From Streptomyces alkaliterrae (GTDB lineage Bacteria; Actinomycetota; Actinomycetes; Streptomycetales; Streptomycetaceae), in contig NZ_VJYK02000003.1 in assembly GCF_007097205.2 (NCBI RefSeq), positions 1 to 55,105 on the forward strand: DNA of 55,105 nt. The letters run 5' to 3'. Position 1 is the first letter of the stretch. Each line of letters begins with the position of its first letter. The notes under the pieces were generated by a model that searched no databases, was not told the origin of the DNA, and saw nothing but the letters and a program-made list of their open reading frames with translations. The position numbers were made by a program, and so were the translations under genes. Positions 36,325 to 43,017 of this stretch are shown piece by piece.

Positions 36325-36505
36325 TCTTCCTCCCATGGTCGGCAACCGATCATGCCCTGTCGCGCCCGGCCGCGCCCGCGGATTCCGGCGGCGCGACTGT
36401 AGGGATCCGACAGGAGGCCGTCGAACCCCCTGTCGGTGGTCGAGTCCCGCGAGGCGGCCCGGTACCGATAGTTTCTTGGGTGCGGTATTGGACCGGCAGT
36501 TCGAC

Positions 36506-36531
36506 CGAACCGACGTGACGAACCGACGTAA
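36506..36531. repeat. 13-bp tandem repeat upstream of fabG
   Basis: CGAACCGACGTGA followed directly by CGAACCGACGTAA (12 of 13 identical), 34 bases before the fabG start and within the tldD/fabG divergent region. The head-to-tail arrangement and position suggest a regulator site or a 5'-leader element. Confidence 0.6.
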
Positions 36532-36565
36532 CGACACAGACCGACAGCAGAGAAGGTGGTCTCTC

Positions 36566-37270
36566 TTGAGCCGCTCCGTACTTGTCACCGGCGGCAACCG
36601 TGGAATCGGTCTGGCCATCGCCCGGGCCCTGGCCGAGGCGGGGGACCAGGTGGCGATCACCTACCGGTCCGGCGAGCCGCCGGCCGGTTTCCTCGCGGTG
36701 AAGTGCGACATCACCGACCCCGAGCAGGTGGAGCAGGCGTACAAGGAGATCGAGGAGAAGCAGGGCCCGGTCGAGGTGCTCGTCGCCAACGCCGGCGTGA
36801 CCCGCGACCAGTTGCTGCTGCGGATGTCCGAGGAGGACTTCAGCTCGGTGCTGGAGACCAACCTCACCGGCACCTTCCGGGTGGTCAAGCGGGCCACCAA
36901 GGGCATGCTGCGGGCCCGCAAGGGCCGCATCGTGCTGATCTCCTCGGTGGTCGGCCTGCTCGGCTCGGCGGGCCAGGCGAACTACGCCGCCTCCAAGGCC
37001 GGTCTTGTGGGCTTCGCCCGATCCGTCGCGCGCGAACTGGGCTCCCGCAACATCACCTGCAACGTGCTCGCACCGGGCTTCGTCGACACCGACATGACCC
37101 GCGCACTCAGCGACGAGCAGCGCGAGAAGATCGTCGGCCAGGTGCCGCTCGGCCGTTACGCGCAGCCCGAGGAGATCGCCGCCTCGGTGCGATTCCTGGT
37201 ATCGGACGATGCCGCTTACATCACTGGAGCCGTCATTCCGGTTGACGGCGGATTGGGCATGGGGCACTGA
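36566..37270 (+). CDS. fabG: 3-oxoacyl-ACP reductase FabG
   Basis: A 234-residue NADPH-dependent reductase of type II fatty acid synthesis. It has TGGNRGIG (residues 8-15), NAGVTRD, catalytic Ser in LISSVVG, YAASK (Tyr-xxx-Lys) and the final GAVIPVDGGLGMGH. The start is the rare codon TTG at 36566, supported by AAGGTGG seven bases upstream and by the absence of any other start that fits the protein. It stops four bases before fabI, and the two form an operon as in mycobacterial mabA-inhA. Confidence 0.95.
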   Translation: MSRSVLVTGGNRGIGLAIARALAEAGDQVAITYRSGEPPAGFLAVKCDITDPEQVEQAYKEIEEKQGPVEVLVANAGVTRDQLLLRMSEEDFSSVLETNLTGTFRVVKRATKGMLRARKGRIVLISSVVGLLGSAGQANYAASKAGLVGFARSVARELGSRNITCNVLAPGFVDTDMTRALSDEQREKIVGQVPLGRYAQPEEIAASVRFLVSDDAAYITGAVIPVDGGLGMGH

Positions 37271-37274
37271 CACC

Positions 37275-38054
37275 ATGAGTGGACTTCTCGCAGGCAAGCG
37301 CATCCTCGTCACCGGGGTGCTCACCGACGCGTCGATCGCCTTCCACGTGGCCCGGCTGGCCCAGGAGGAGGGCGCGGAGGTCGTGCTGACCGGCTTCGGC
37401 CGGCTCAGCCTCGTCCAGCGCATCGCCAAGCGGCTGCCCAAGGAGGCGCCGGTCATCGAGCTGGACGTGCAGAACAGGGAGCACCTGGCTACGCTCGCCG
37501 ACCGGGTCGCCGAGCACCTGGGCGAGGGTGTGGGCCTGGACGGCGTGGTGCACTCCATCGGCTTCGCGCCGCAGGACGCCCTCGGCGGCAACTTCCTCAA
37601 CACCGAGTGGGAGTCGGTCGCCACGGCGGTGGAGGTCTCCGCCTACTCGCTCAAGTCGCTGACCATGGCCCTGCTCCCGCTGCTCGAGCAGCGCGGCGGC
37701 TCGGTCGTCGGCATGGACTTCGACGCCCAGGTGGCCTGGCCCAAGTACGACTGGATGGGCGTGGCGAAGGCCGCGCTGGAGTCGACCTCCCGCTACCTGG
37801 CCCGGGACCTCGGCCCGAAGAACATCCGCTGCAACCTGATCTCGGCCGGCCCGATCAAGTCGATGGCCGCCAAGTCGATCCCCGGCTTCGAGGAGCTGGC
37901 CGACGTGTGGAACACCCGCGCGCCCATCGGCTGGGAGCTGAGCGACCCGGAGCCGGCCGCGCGCGGTGTCGTCGCGCTGCTGTCGGACTGGTTCCCCAAG
38001 ACGACCGGCGAGATCGTGCACGTCGACGGCGGCGTGCACATGATGGGCGCCTGA
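37275..38054 (+). CDS. fabI: Enoyl-ACP reductase FabI/InhA
   Basis: A 259-residue NADH-dependent enoyl-[acyl carrier protein] reductase. Rossmann start GKRILVTGVLTDASIAFHVA, VHSIGFAPQDALGGNF, and the catalytic Tyr/Lys spacing in YDWMGVAKAALES (Tyr-x6-Lys). It resembles the actinobacterial InhA type, target of triclosan and isoniazid-type inhibitors. Immediate neighbour of fabG, followed by a very strong terminator. Confidence 0.96.
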   Translation: MSGLLAGKRILVTGVLTDASIAFHVARLAQEEGAEVVLTGFGRLSLVQRIAKRLPKEAPVIELDVQNREHLATLADRVAEHLGEGVGLDGVVHSIGFAPQDALGGNFLNTEWESVATAVEVSAYSLKSLTMALLPLLEQRGGSVVGMDFDAQVAWPKYDWMGVAKAALESTSRYLARDLGPKNIRCNLISAGPIKSMAAKSIPGFEELADVWNTRAPIGWELSDPEPAARGVVALLSDWFPKTTGEIVHVDGGVHMMGA

Positions 38055-38074
38055 GCCCGTCCCCCGTCTCAGGG

Positions 38075-38116
38075 GCGAGGGCCCGCCGTGCCGCTTCCGG
38101 CACGGCGGGCCCTCGC
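38075..38116. terminator. Strong terminator after fabG-fabI
   Basis: Perfect 18-base stem from GCGAGGGCCCGCCGTGCC to its exact complement, six-base loop GCTTCC, then a pyrimidine run CTTCTTCTCCC. It also serves the convergent GntR gene. Confidence 0.92.
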
Positions 38117-38136
38117 CTTCTTCTCCCGGCCCGCGC

Positions 38137-38817
38137 TCACTCCGGCCCGGACGTGCCGCGGCAGTGCCAGGCGTGCGAGGCGGCCTCGGCGGCCGCCGCC
38201 GCCTCGTCCCGGTCGCGGATCGCGGCGAGCATCCGCGAGTGGTCCAGGTGCTCCTCGGGGCGCAGCTCGTCGCCGACGTCCGAGCGCAGGAAGTCCCGTA
38301 CGACGGCTCCCAGGTCGGCGTAGAGGGCGGTCAGCACCTCGTTGTGCGAGGCCTCGACGACCGCCAGGTGCAGCGTCGCGTCGGCCTCCACGAAGCGGCC
38401 GACGTCCCCGGAGTCCCAGGCCGCCTCCCGGCGCTCCAGCAGCGCCTCCAGCCGCTCGACGTCCTCCTCGGTGCGGCGGCGGGCGGCCAGCCGAGCACCC
38501 TCCGCCTCCAGCGTGGACCGCAGCTCCGCCACGTCCCGCGTCGCGGCGTCCGCGAAGCGGCGCTGCATCACCCCGGCGAGCTCGCTGGTGGCCGCCACGA
38601 ACGTGCCCGACCCCTGGCGGATGTCCAGCAGCCCGTTGTGGGCGAGGGCGCGCACCGCCTCCCGCACCGTGTTCCGGGCCACCCCGAGCTGTTCGACCAG
38701 CTCGGGCTCGGTGGGGATGCGGGAGCCGACCGGCCAGGCGCCGGAGGTGATCTGGCGCCGCAGCTCCTCGATCACCTGCGCGGAGAGCGCCGCGCGGCGC
38801 GGCGACGTCAGCGGCAT
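38137..38817 (-). CDS. GntR/FadR-family transcriptional regulator
   Basis: A 226-residue repressor. Winged helix-turn-helix in residues about 8-75: LRRQITSGAWPVGSRIPTE, LGVARNTVREAVRAL and the wing LLDIRQGSGTFVA. A C-terminal all-helical FCD ligand domain follows (VAELRSTLEAEGARLAA, metal-site-like D/H residues in EADATLHLAVVEASHNEVL and HLDHSRML). It is divergent from the MFS exporter and is expected to control it through the palindrome at 38880-38898. The ligand is unknown. Confidence 0.9.
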   Translation of the reverse strand: MPLTSPRRAALSAQVIEELRRQITSGAWPVGSRIPTEPELVEQLGVARNTVREAVRALAHNGLLDIRQGSGTFVAATSELAGVMQRRFADAATRDVAELRSTLEAEGARLAARRRTEEDVERLEALLERREAAWDSGDVGRFVEADATLHLAVVEASHNEVLTALYADLGAVVRDFLRSDVGDELRPEEHLDHSRMLAAIRDRDEAAAAAEAASHAWHCRGTSGPE

Positions 38818-38879
38818 GCCGACTCCCCGGGTCTCCCCGGCCCGCGGACCGGGAGCGGAACCTGTTGGCGTGGATTCAT

Positions 38880-38898
38880 CCCATGATTCTATGATGGG
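38880..38898. promoter_or_regulatory. Operator-like palindrome over the MFS promoter
   Basis: CCCATGAT-TCT-ATGATGGG is an inverted repeat with 7 of 8 matching positions in each arm. It contains TATGAT (38890-38895), a near-consensus -10 box whose end lies seven bases before ATG 38903, with TTGGCG at 38865-38870 as a possible -35 (19-base spacer). Repressor binding would directly mask the promoter and the start of a leaderless mRNA. Confidence 0.6.
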
Positions 38899-38902
38899 CG
38901 GC

Positions 38903-40258
38903 ATGGGTAAGGACGACCGGCTCGCAGAACGCACCACCGACACCACCGCGACCGGCCCGGGGGAACCCACCGGGGGAGCGAGCCGCGTGGGAGGGGGACG
39001 CACGGGAGTGGGACGCACCACCGCGCTCCTCGTCGCAGCCGGTCTTGTCCTCACCGCGCTCAACCTCCGCCCGGCGGTCGCCGGCCTGGGCCCGCTGCTC
39101 GCGGAGGTGCGCACCGGCCTCGGTATGAGTGGCACGGTCGCCGGCCTGCTCACGTCCGCCCCCGCTCTGTGCTTCGCGCTCTTCGGCGGCCTCGCGCCCC
39201 GCCTCGCCAGGCGCTTCGGGCCGACGACGGTGGTCGCCGGCGCCGTGCTGGTCCTCGCTCTCGGTCTGCTGCTGCGCCCGCTGGCCGGCAGCACGGCGGT
39301 CTTCCTGGGCACCAGCGCGCTCGCGCTCGGCGGCATAGCGGTCGGCAATGTGCTCATGCCGGTACTGGTCAAGCGCTGGTTCCCCGACCGCGTCGGCACC
39401 ATGACCGGCCTGTACTCCATGGCGCTCGCCCTGGGCACCGCCGCCGCGGCGGCCCTGACCGTACCCGTGGTGCGGGCGCTGGACGCCGACTGGCGCTTCG
39501 GCCTCGGCATGTGGGCCGGGCTCGCCCTGCTCGCGCTGCTGCCCTGGACGGCCGTACTGCTGCGCCACCGGGCGACCGAGCGGGCGCGGGCGTCCGCCAC
39601 CGGCACCGCGCCCTCCGGCGAGCGCGTCGGGTCCGGCCCCCCGATCGGCCAGACCCCGGCCGCCGAGCTGCGTATCACCCGTTCCCGCACCGCCTGGGCA
39701 CTCGGTCTCTTCTTCGGCCTCCAGGCGACCGGCGCCTACGTGGTGCTCGGCTGGCTGCCGCAGATCCTCCGCGACGCCGGCGTCCCCGCGACCACCGCGG
39801 GCGTGCTGCTGGCGGTGACCATGGGCATGGGCGTCCCGCTCTCCTTTGTCCTGCCCCGGCTCGCCGCCCGCCTCGGCCACCAGGGCCCGCTGGTGGCCGC
39901 GCTCGGCGTGAGCGGCCTCGCCGGCTATCTGGGGCTGCTGCTCGCCCCGGCGGCCGGCGCCTGGGCCTGGGCGCTGCTGCTGGGCGTCGCGAACTGCGCC
40001 TTCCCGCTGGTCCTGACCATGATCGGCATGCGGGCCCGCACCCACGCCGGGGTCATCAAGCTCTCCGGCTTCGTCCAGGGCACCGGCTATCTGCTGTCCG
40101 TGCCGGGGCCGCTGCTGGTCGGTGTGCTGCACGACGCCTTCGGCGGCTGGCGGGCGCCGCTGCTGATGATGGCCGCGCTGGTCGTCGTGCAGATGGGCGT
40201 CGGCGTCGTCGCCGGGCGGGACCGCTGCGTGGAGGACGACGTCCCGGTGCGACACTGA
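38903..40258 (+). CDS. MFS transporter, CynX/NimT family
   Basis: A 451-residue membrane protein with 12 predicted helices. A hydrophilic 38-residue N-terminus leads into TTALLVAAGLVLTALNLRPAVAGLGPLLAEVRT-type sequence, the hallmark LNLRPA of the cyanate/nitroimidazole transporter group, and RRFGPTT loops. A long central cytoplasmic loop lies near residues 215-255. ATG 38903 is preferred since it follows a -10 box by seven bases; in-frame ATGs at 38891 and 38894 lie within the promoter. Divergent GntR regulator probably controls it. Substrate unknown. Confidence 0.9.
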   Translation: MGKDDRLAERTTDTTATGPGEPTGGASRVGGGRTGVGRTTALLVAAGLVLTALNLRPAVAGLGPLLAEVRTGLGMSGTVAGLLTSAPALCFALFGGLAPRLARRFGPTTVVAGAVLVLALGLLLRPLAGSTAVFLGTSALALGGIAVGNVLMPVLVKRWFPDRVGTMTGLYSMALALGTAAAAALTVPVVRALDADWRFGLGMWAGLALLALLPWTAVLLRHRATERARASATGTAPSGERVGSGPPIGQTPAAELRITRSRTAWALGLFFGLQATGAYVVLGWLPQILRDAGVPATTAGVLLAVTMGMGVPLSFVLPRLAARLGHQGPLVAALGVSGLAGYLGLLLAPAAGAWAWALLLGVANCAFPLVLTMIGMRARTHAGVIKLSGFVQGTGYLLSVPGPLLVGVLHDAFGGWRAPLLMMAALVVVQMGVGVVAGRDRCVEDDVPVRH

Positions 40259-40262
40259 ACGC

Positions 40263-40379
40263 ATGCCAGTGCTCGAACCCAATCCCCCGGGCGGCCAGCG
40301 CAAGCTGCTGCTCGTCCTCGGCGCCATGCTCGGAATCTCCGTGGTGATCGGAGTGATCGCCACCATCTTCGCGCCCTGA
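40263..40379 (+). CDS. 38-residue single-helix protein (SGM_5486-type transporter-associated)
   Basis: ATG 40263 lies four bases after the MFS stop. The product is a short polar start (MPVLEPNPPGGQRK) followed by one membrane helix (LLLVLGAMLGISVVIGVIATI) and ends FAP. I recall this tiny family being annotated as SGM_5486 family transporter-associated protein because it follows the same transporter in many Streptomyces. Translational coupling suggests a small subunit or stability factor for the MFS protein. Confidence 0.8.
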   Translation: MPVLEPNPPGGQRKLLLVLGAMLGISVVIGVIATIFAP

Positions 40380-40424
40380 CGCGGACCCGACCCTGACGCG
40401 GACCTGCCCCTGACGCGGACCCGC
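40374..40424. repeat. Three 17-bp tandem repeats
   Basis: CCCTGACGCGGACC followed by a variable CGA, TGC or CGC occurs three times head to tail. The first copy contains the stop codon of the 38-residue protein; the other copies are intergenic. Confidence 0.85.
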
Positions 40425-40585
40425 CGACGACGCGGCGGGGTGGGGCTGGCCCCACCCTCCCCTAGGGGGCCTGGCTCAGGGGCAGATGGGTGGGAAGCCT
40501 GATGGGCGCGCGCCCCCGCGGAGCCTAGCGTTGTTCCCAGGACGACAGGCCTGACGCGGACGGCGAGGCGACGGAGGCGTAGACG

Positions 40586-40804
40586 ATGAGTGCCCGGACC
40601 CGCATCCCCACCTCTCCCGCCGTCCGCGCGCTGCCGTGGTGGGCGCTGCTGCCGTCGGTCGCCGCGTTCACCGGTCTGTTGGCGCTGCTCGCCCTCGGCG
40701 GCGGCGCCGGGGAGGCGGCGGGCGGTGAGTGGGCCGCCACGCGGGCGGTCGGTGTACTCGTCGGGGACCTCGTCGAGCAGCTGCGGCAGACCTTCGCCGG
40801 CTGA
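40586..40804 (+). CDS. Small hypothetical membrane protein
   Basis: A 72-residue protein with one hydrophobic helix (ALPWWALLPSVAAFTGLLALLAL, residues about 15-38) followed by a Gly-rich turn and an amphipathic helix ending in VEQLRQTFAG. GGAGG lies eight to nine bases before ATG 40586. No family recognised. It precedes the SixA-like phosphatase gene by 56 bases. Confidence 0.6.
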   Translation: MSARTRIPTSPAVRALPWWALLPSVAAFTGLLALLALGGGAGEAAGGEWAATRAVGVLVGDLVEQLRQTFAG

Positions 40805-40860
40805 TCCGAGAGGTCTCCAACACCCGGGCTGACTGGCTCGTTTCGTGCGAAGCTGGGGAG

Positions 40861-41379
40861 ATGAGCGTCGATGTGCCACGCAGAATCGTTCTTCTCCGCC
40901 ATGCCAAAGCAGACTGGCCCGAGGTACCCGACCACGAGCGTCCCCTCGCCGACCGCGGGCGGCAGGACGCCCCCCTGGCCGGCGGCTGGCTCGCCGCCCA
41001 GGGCCTCGTGCCGCAGCTGACCCTCTGCTCGACCGCCGTCCGCACCCGGGAGACCTGGAAGCTGGCCGTCCCGCAGCTCCCCGAGCGGCCCAGGACGGTC
41101 TACGAGGAGCGGCTGTACGAGGCCTCGCCCGGCGAGATCATCGCGGTGGTCAACGAGGTCCCCGACGAGTACACGGACGTCCTGGTGGTCGGGCACAACC
41201 CGGGCGTCCAGGGCACCGCCCAGGTCCTCACCGGCGAGGCCGACGAGGAGGCCGGCACCCGGCTGGAGCGCCGGGGCTTCCCCACCTCCGCCATCGCCGT
41301 ACTGGAGTTCACCGGCTCCTGGAAGGCACTCCAGCCCGGCGCGGCCCGCCTCGCCCGTTTCTGGCTGCCGCACGAGTGA
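40861..41379 (+). CDS. SixA-like phosphohistidine phosphatase
   Basis: A 172-residue histidine phosphatase superfamily protein. The phosphoacceptor motif is LLRHAKADW (RHG-type, His near residue 13), second His in VVGHNPG, with ERPLADRGRQDA between. Length and motif fit the SixA group, which removes phosphate from histidine phosphotransfer domains in E. coli; the actual substrate here is unknown. GGGGAG precedes ATG 40861. Confidence 0.88.
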   Translation: MSVDVPRRIVLLRHAKADWPEVPDHERPLADRGRQDAPLAGGWLAAQGLVPQLTLCSTAVRTRETWKLAVPQLPERPRTVYEERLYEASPGEIIAVVNEVPDEYTDVLVVGHNPGVQGTAQVLTGEADEEAGTRLERRGFPTSAIAVLEFTGSWKALQPGAARLARFWLPHE

Positions 41380-41400
41380 CCGCGCGCCGCTGACGACGAC

Positions 41401-41433
41401 GAGGGCGCCCGGAGTCGGCCTCCGGGCGCCCTC
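41401..41433. terminator. Bidirectional terminator
   Basis: Perfect 14-base stem GAGGGCGCCCGGAG / CTCCGGGCGCCCTC with a 5-base loop, between the convergent SixA-like gene and serB. Confidence 0.88.
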
Positions 41434-41452
41434 GGACGTGTCGCGGCGGACG

Positions 41453-42697
41453 TCACTCCTGCACGTCGGCCGCCTCCACCTCCTCGCGTGTGACGCCGAG
41501 CAGGTACAGCACGGTGTCCAGGAACGGCACGTTCACCGCCGTGTGCGCGGCCTGCCGTACCAGCGGCTTGGCGTTGAACGCGACACCGAGGCCGGCCGCG
41601 TTGAGCATGTCCAGGTCGTTGGCGCCGTCGCCGATGGCGACCGTCTGGGCGAGCGGCACACCCGCCTCGGCGGCGAAGCGGCGCAGCAGCCGGGCCTTCC
41701 CGGCCCGGTCGACGACCTCGCCGGTCACCCGACCGGTGAGCTTGCCGTCCACCACCTCCAGGGTGTTGGCGGCCGCGAAGTCGAGCCCGAGGCGTTCTCC
41801 CAGGTCGTCGGTGACCTGGGTGAAACCGCCGGAGACCACGCCCACCTGGTAGCCGAGCCGCTTGAGGGTGCGCACGAGCGTGCGGGCGCCGGGCGTCAGC
41901 CGCACCTCGCCGCGCACCTTCTCCACCACCGACTCGTCCAGCCCCTCCAGCAGCCGCACCCGGGCGTGCAGGGACTGCTCGAAGTCCAGCTCCCCGCGCA
42001 TGGCCGCGGCGGTGACCTCGGCCACCTGCTCCTCACAGCCGGCGTGCGCGGCGAACAGCTCGATGACCTCGTCCTGGATGAGGGTGGAGTCCACGTCCAT
42101 CACGACCAGGCGCTGGGCGCGGCGCTGCAGCCCGGAGGCGACGACCGCCACGTCCACGCCGAGCGCCGCGGCTTCCGGCGCCAACGCCGTGCGCAGCGCC
42201 GCCGTCTCGGTACCGGAGACCTCGAACTCCACTGCGGTGACCGGGTACTTGGCGAGCCGGAAGATGCGGTCGATGTTGCCGCCGCCGCGCGCTATCGTCG
42301 CCGCGATCGCGGCCGTCGACTCGGCGGTGAGCGGGTGCCCGAGCACGGTGACGTGCGAGCGGCCGACACCGCGCGGTCGGTTGTCGCCGCGGCCGGAGAT
42401 GATCTCCGCCTGGAGTTTCACGGACTCGGCCCAGCTGTGCACGGTCGCCCGGAGCGAGCCCTCGGAGCCGTCGCCGGCGGGCTGCGTCACGAGGGCGCAC
42501 AGCGTTATCCGGCCACGGGTGACCACCTGTTCGATGTCGACGACGTCCACGCCGTACGCGGCGAGGGTGTCGAAGAGTCCTGCGGTGATGCCCGGGCGGT
42601 CCTTGCCGAAGATCTTGACCAGCAGGGTGGGGTCGTCCTCCCCGCCGGGGACCGTCGGGTGCGGAGAGGGCTGCGACGAGGTCTGCGATGCGCTCAT
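41453..42697 (-). CDS. serB: Phosphoserine phosphatase SerB with N-terminal ACT domains
   Basis: A 414-residue enzyme for the last step of serine synthesis. Two ACT-type regulatory domains occupy residues about 20-175 (TLLVKIFGKDRPGITAGLFD; HVTVLGHPLTAES). The HAD domain has the nucleophile motif MDVDSTLIQDE, VSGGFTQV and GDGANDLDMLNAAGLG. This is the Mycobacterium SerB2-like architecture. ATG 42697 is taken as start; an in-frame GTG at 42709 is possible. Confidence 0.95.
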   Translation of the reverse strand: MSASQTSSQPSPHPTVPGGEDDPTLLVKIFGKDRPGITAGLFDTLAAYGVDVVDIEQVVTRGRITLCALVTQPAGDGSEGSLRATVHSWAESVKLQAEIISGRGDNRPRGVGRSHVTVLGHPLTAESTAAIAATIARGGGNIDRIFRLAKYPVTAVEFEVSGTETAALRTALAPEAAALGVDVAVVASGLQRRAQRLVVMDVDSTLIQDEVIELFAAHAGCEEQVAEVTAAAMRGELDFEQSLHARVRLLEGLDESVVEKVRGEVRLTPGARTLVRTLKRLGYQVGVVSGGFTQVTDDLGERLGLDFAAANTLEVVDGKLTGRVTGEVVDRAGKARLLRRFAAEAGVPLAQTVAIGDGANDLDMLNAAGLGVAFNAKPLVRQAAHTAVNVPFLDTVLYLLGVTREEVEAADVQE

Positions 42698-43017
42698 GGT
42701 GGTTCCCACGGTATCCGCCCTCGGCGGGGTTCGTACGCCCGTCCGTCACTCGGACAGGTGACGGACGTCCGTGCGGCGGTGTGCCCAGCGCGTCCGGCGC
42801 GTCTGCCACCAGCCTGTCACGCGACGGCGGACGCCACGAAGCGGTACCCCGGTGTGCCGGGGCCGTCGCTCTGCGTGCGTCCTTCGACGCTTCGGTCACC
42901 GTGTGGTCACCGGATCCGGGGCCGACTTCCTGTGAGGCGGTGAAGCCTGGAATAGTTCCCCATCGATGTTCGCCATCCCAAGACCCCGCTGGACGGGGTC
43001 GCTCGGGGGAAAAGTTT
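42698..43017. other. Divergent intergenic region serB / FHA-ABC gene
   Basis: About 320 bases without a credible gene. A 7-base perfect hairpin (GACCCCG / CGGGGTC, 42982-43000) lies immediately before the ribosome binding site GGGGGAAAA of the FHA-ABC gene and could affect its translation. Promoter boxes not resolved. Confidence 0.4.
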
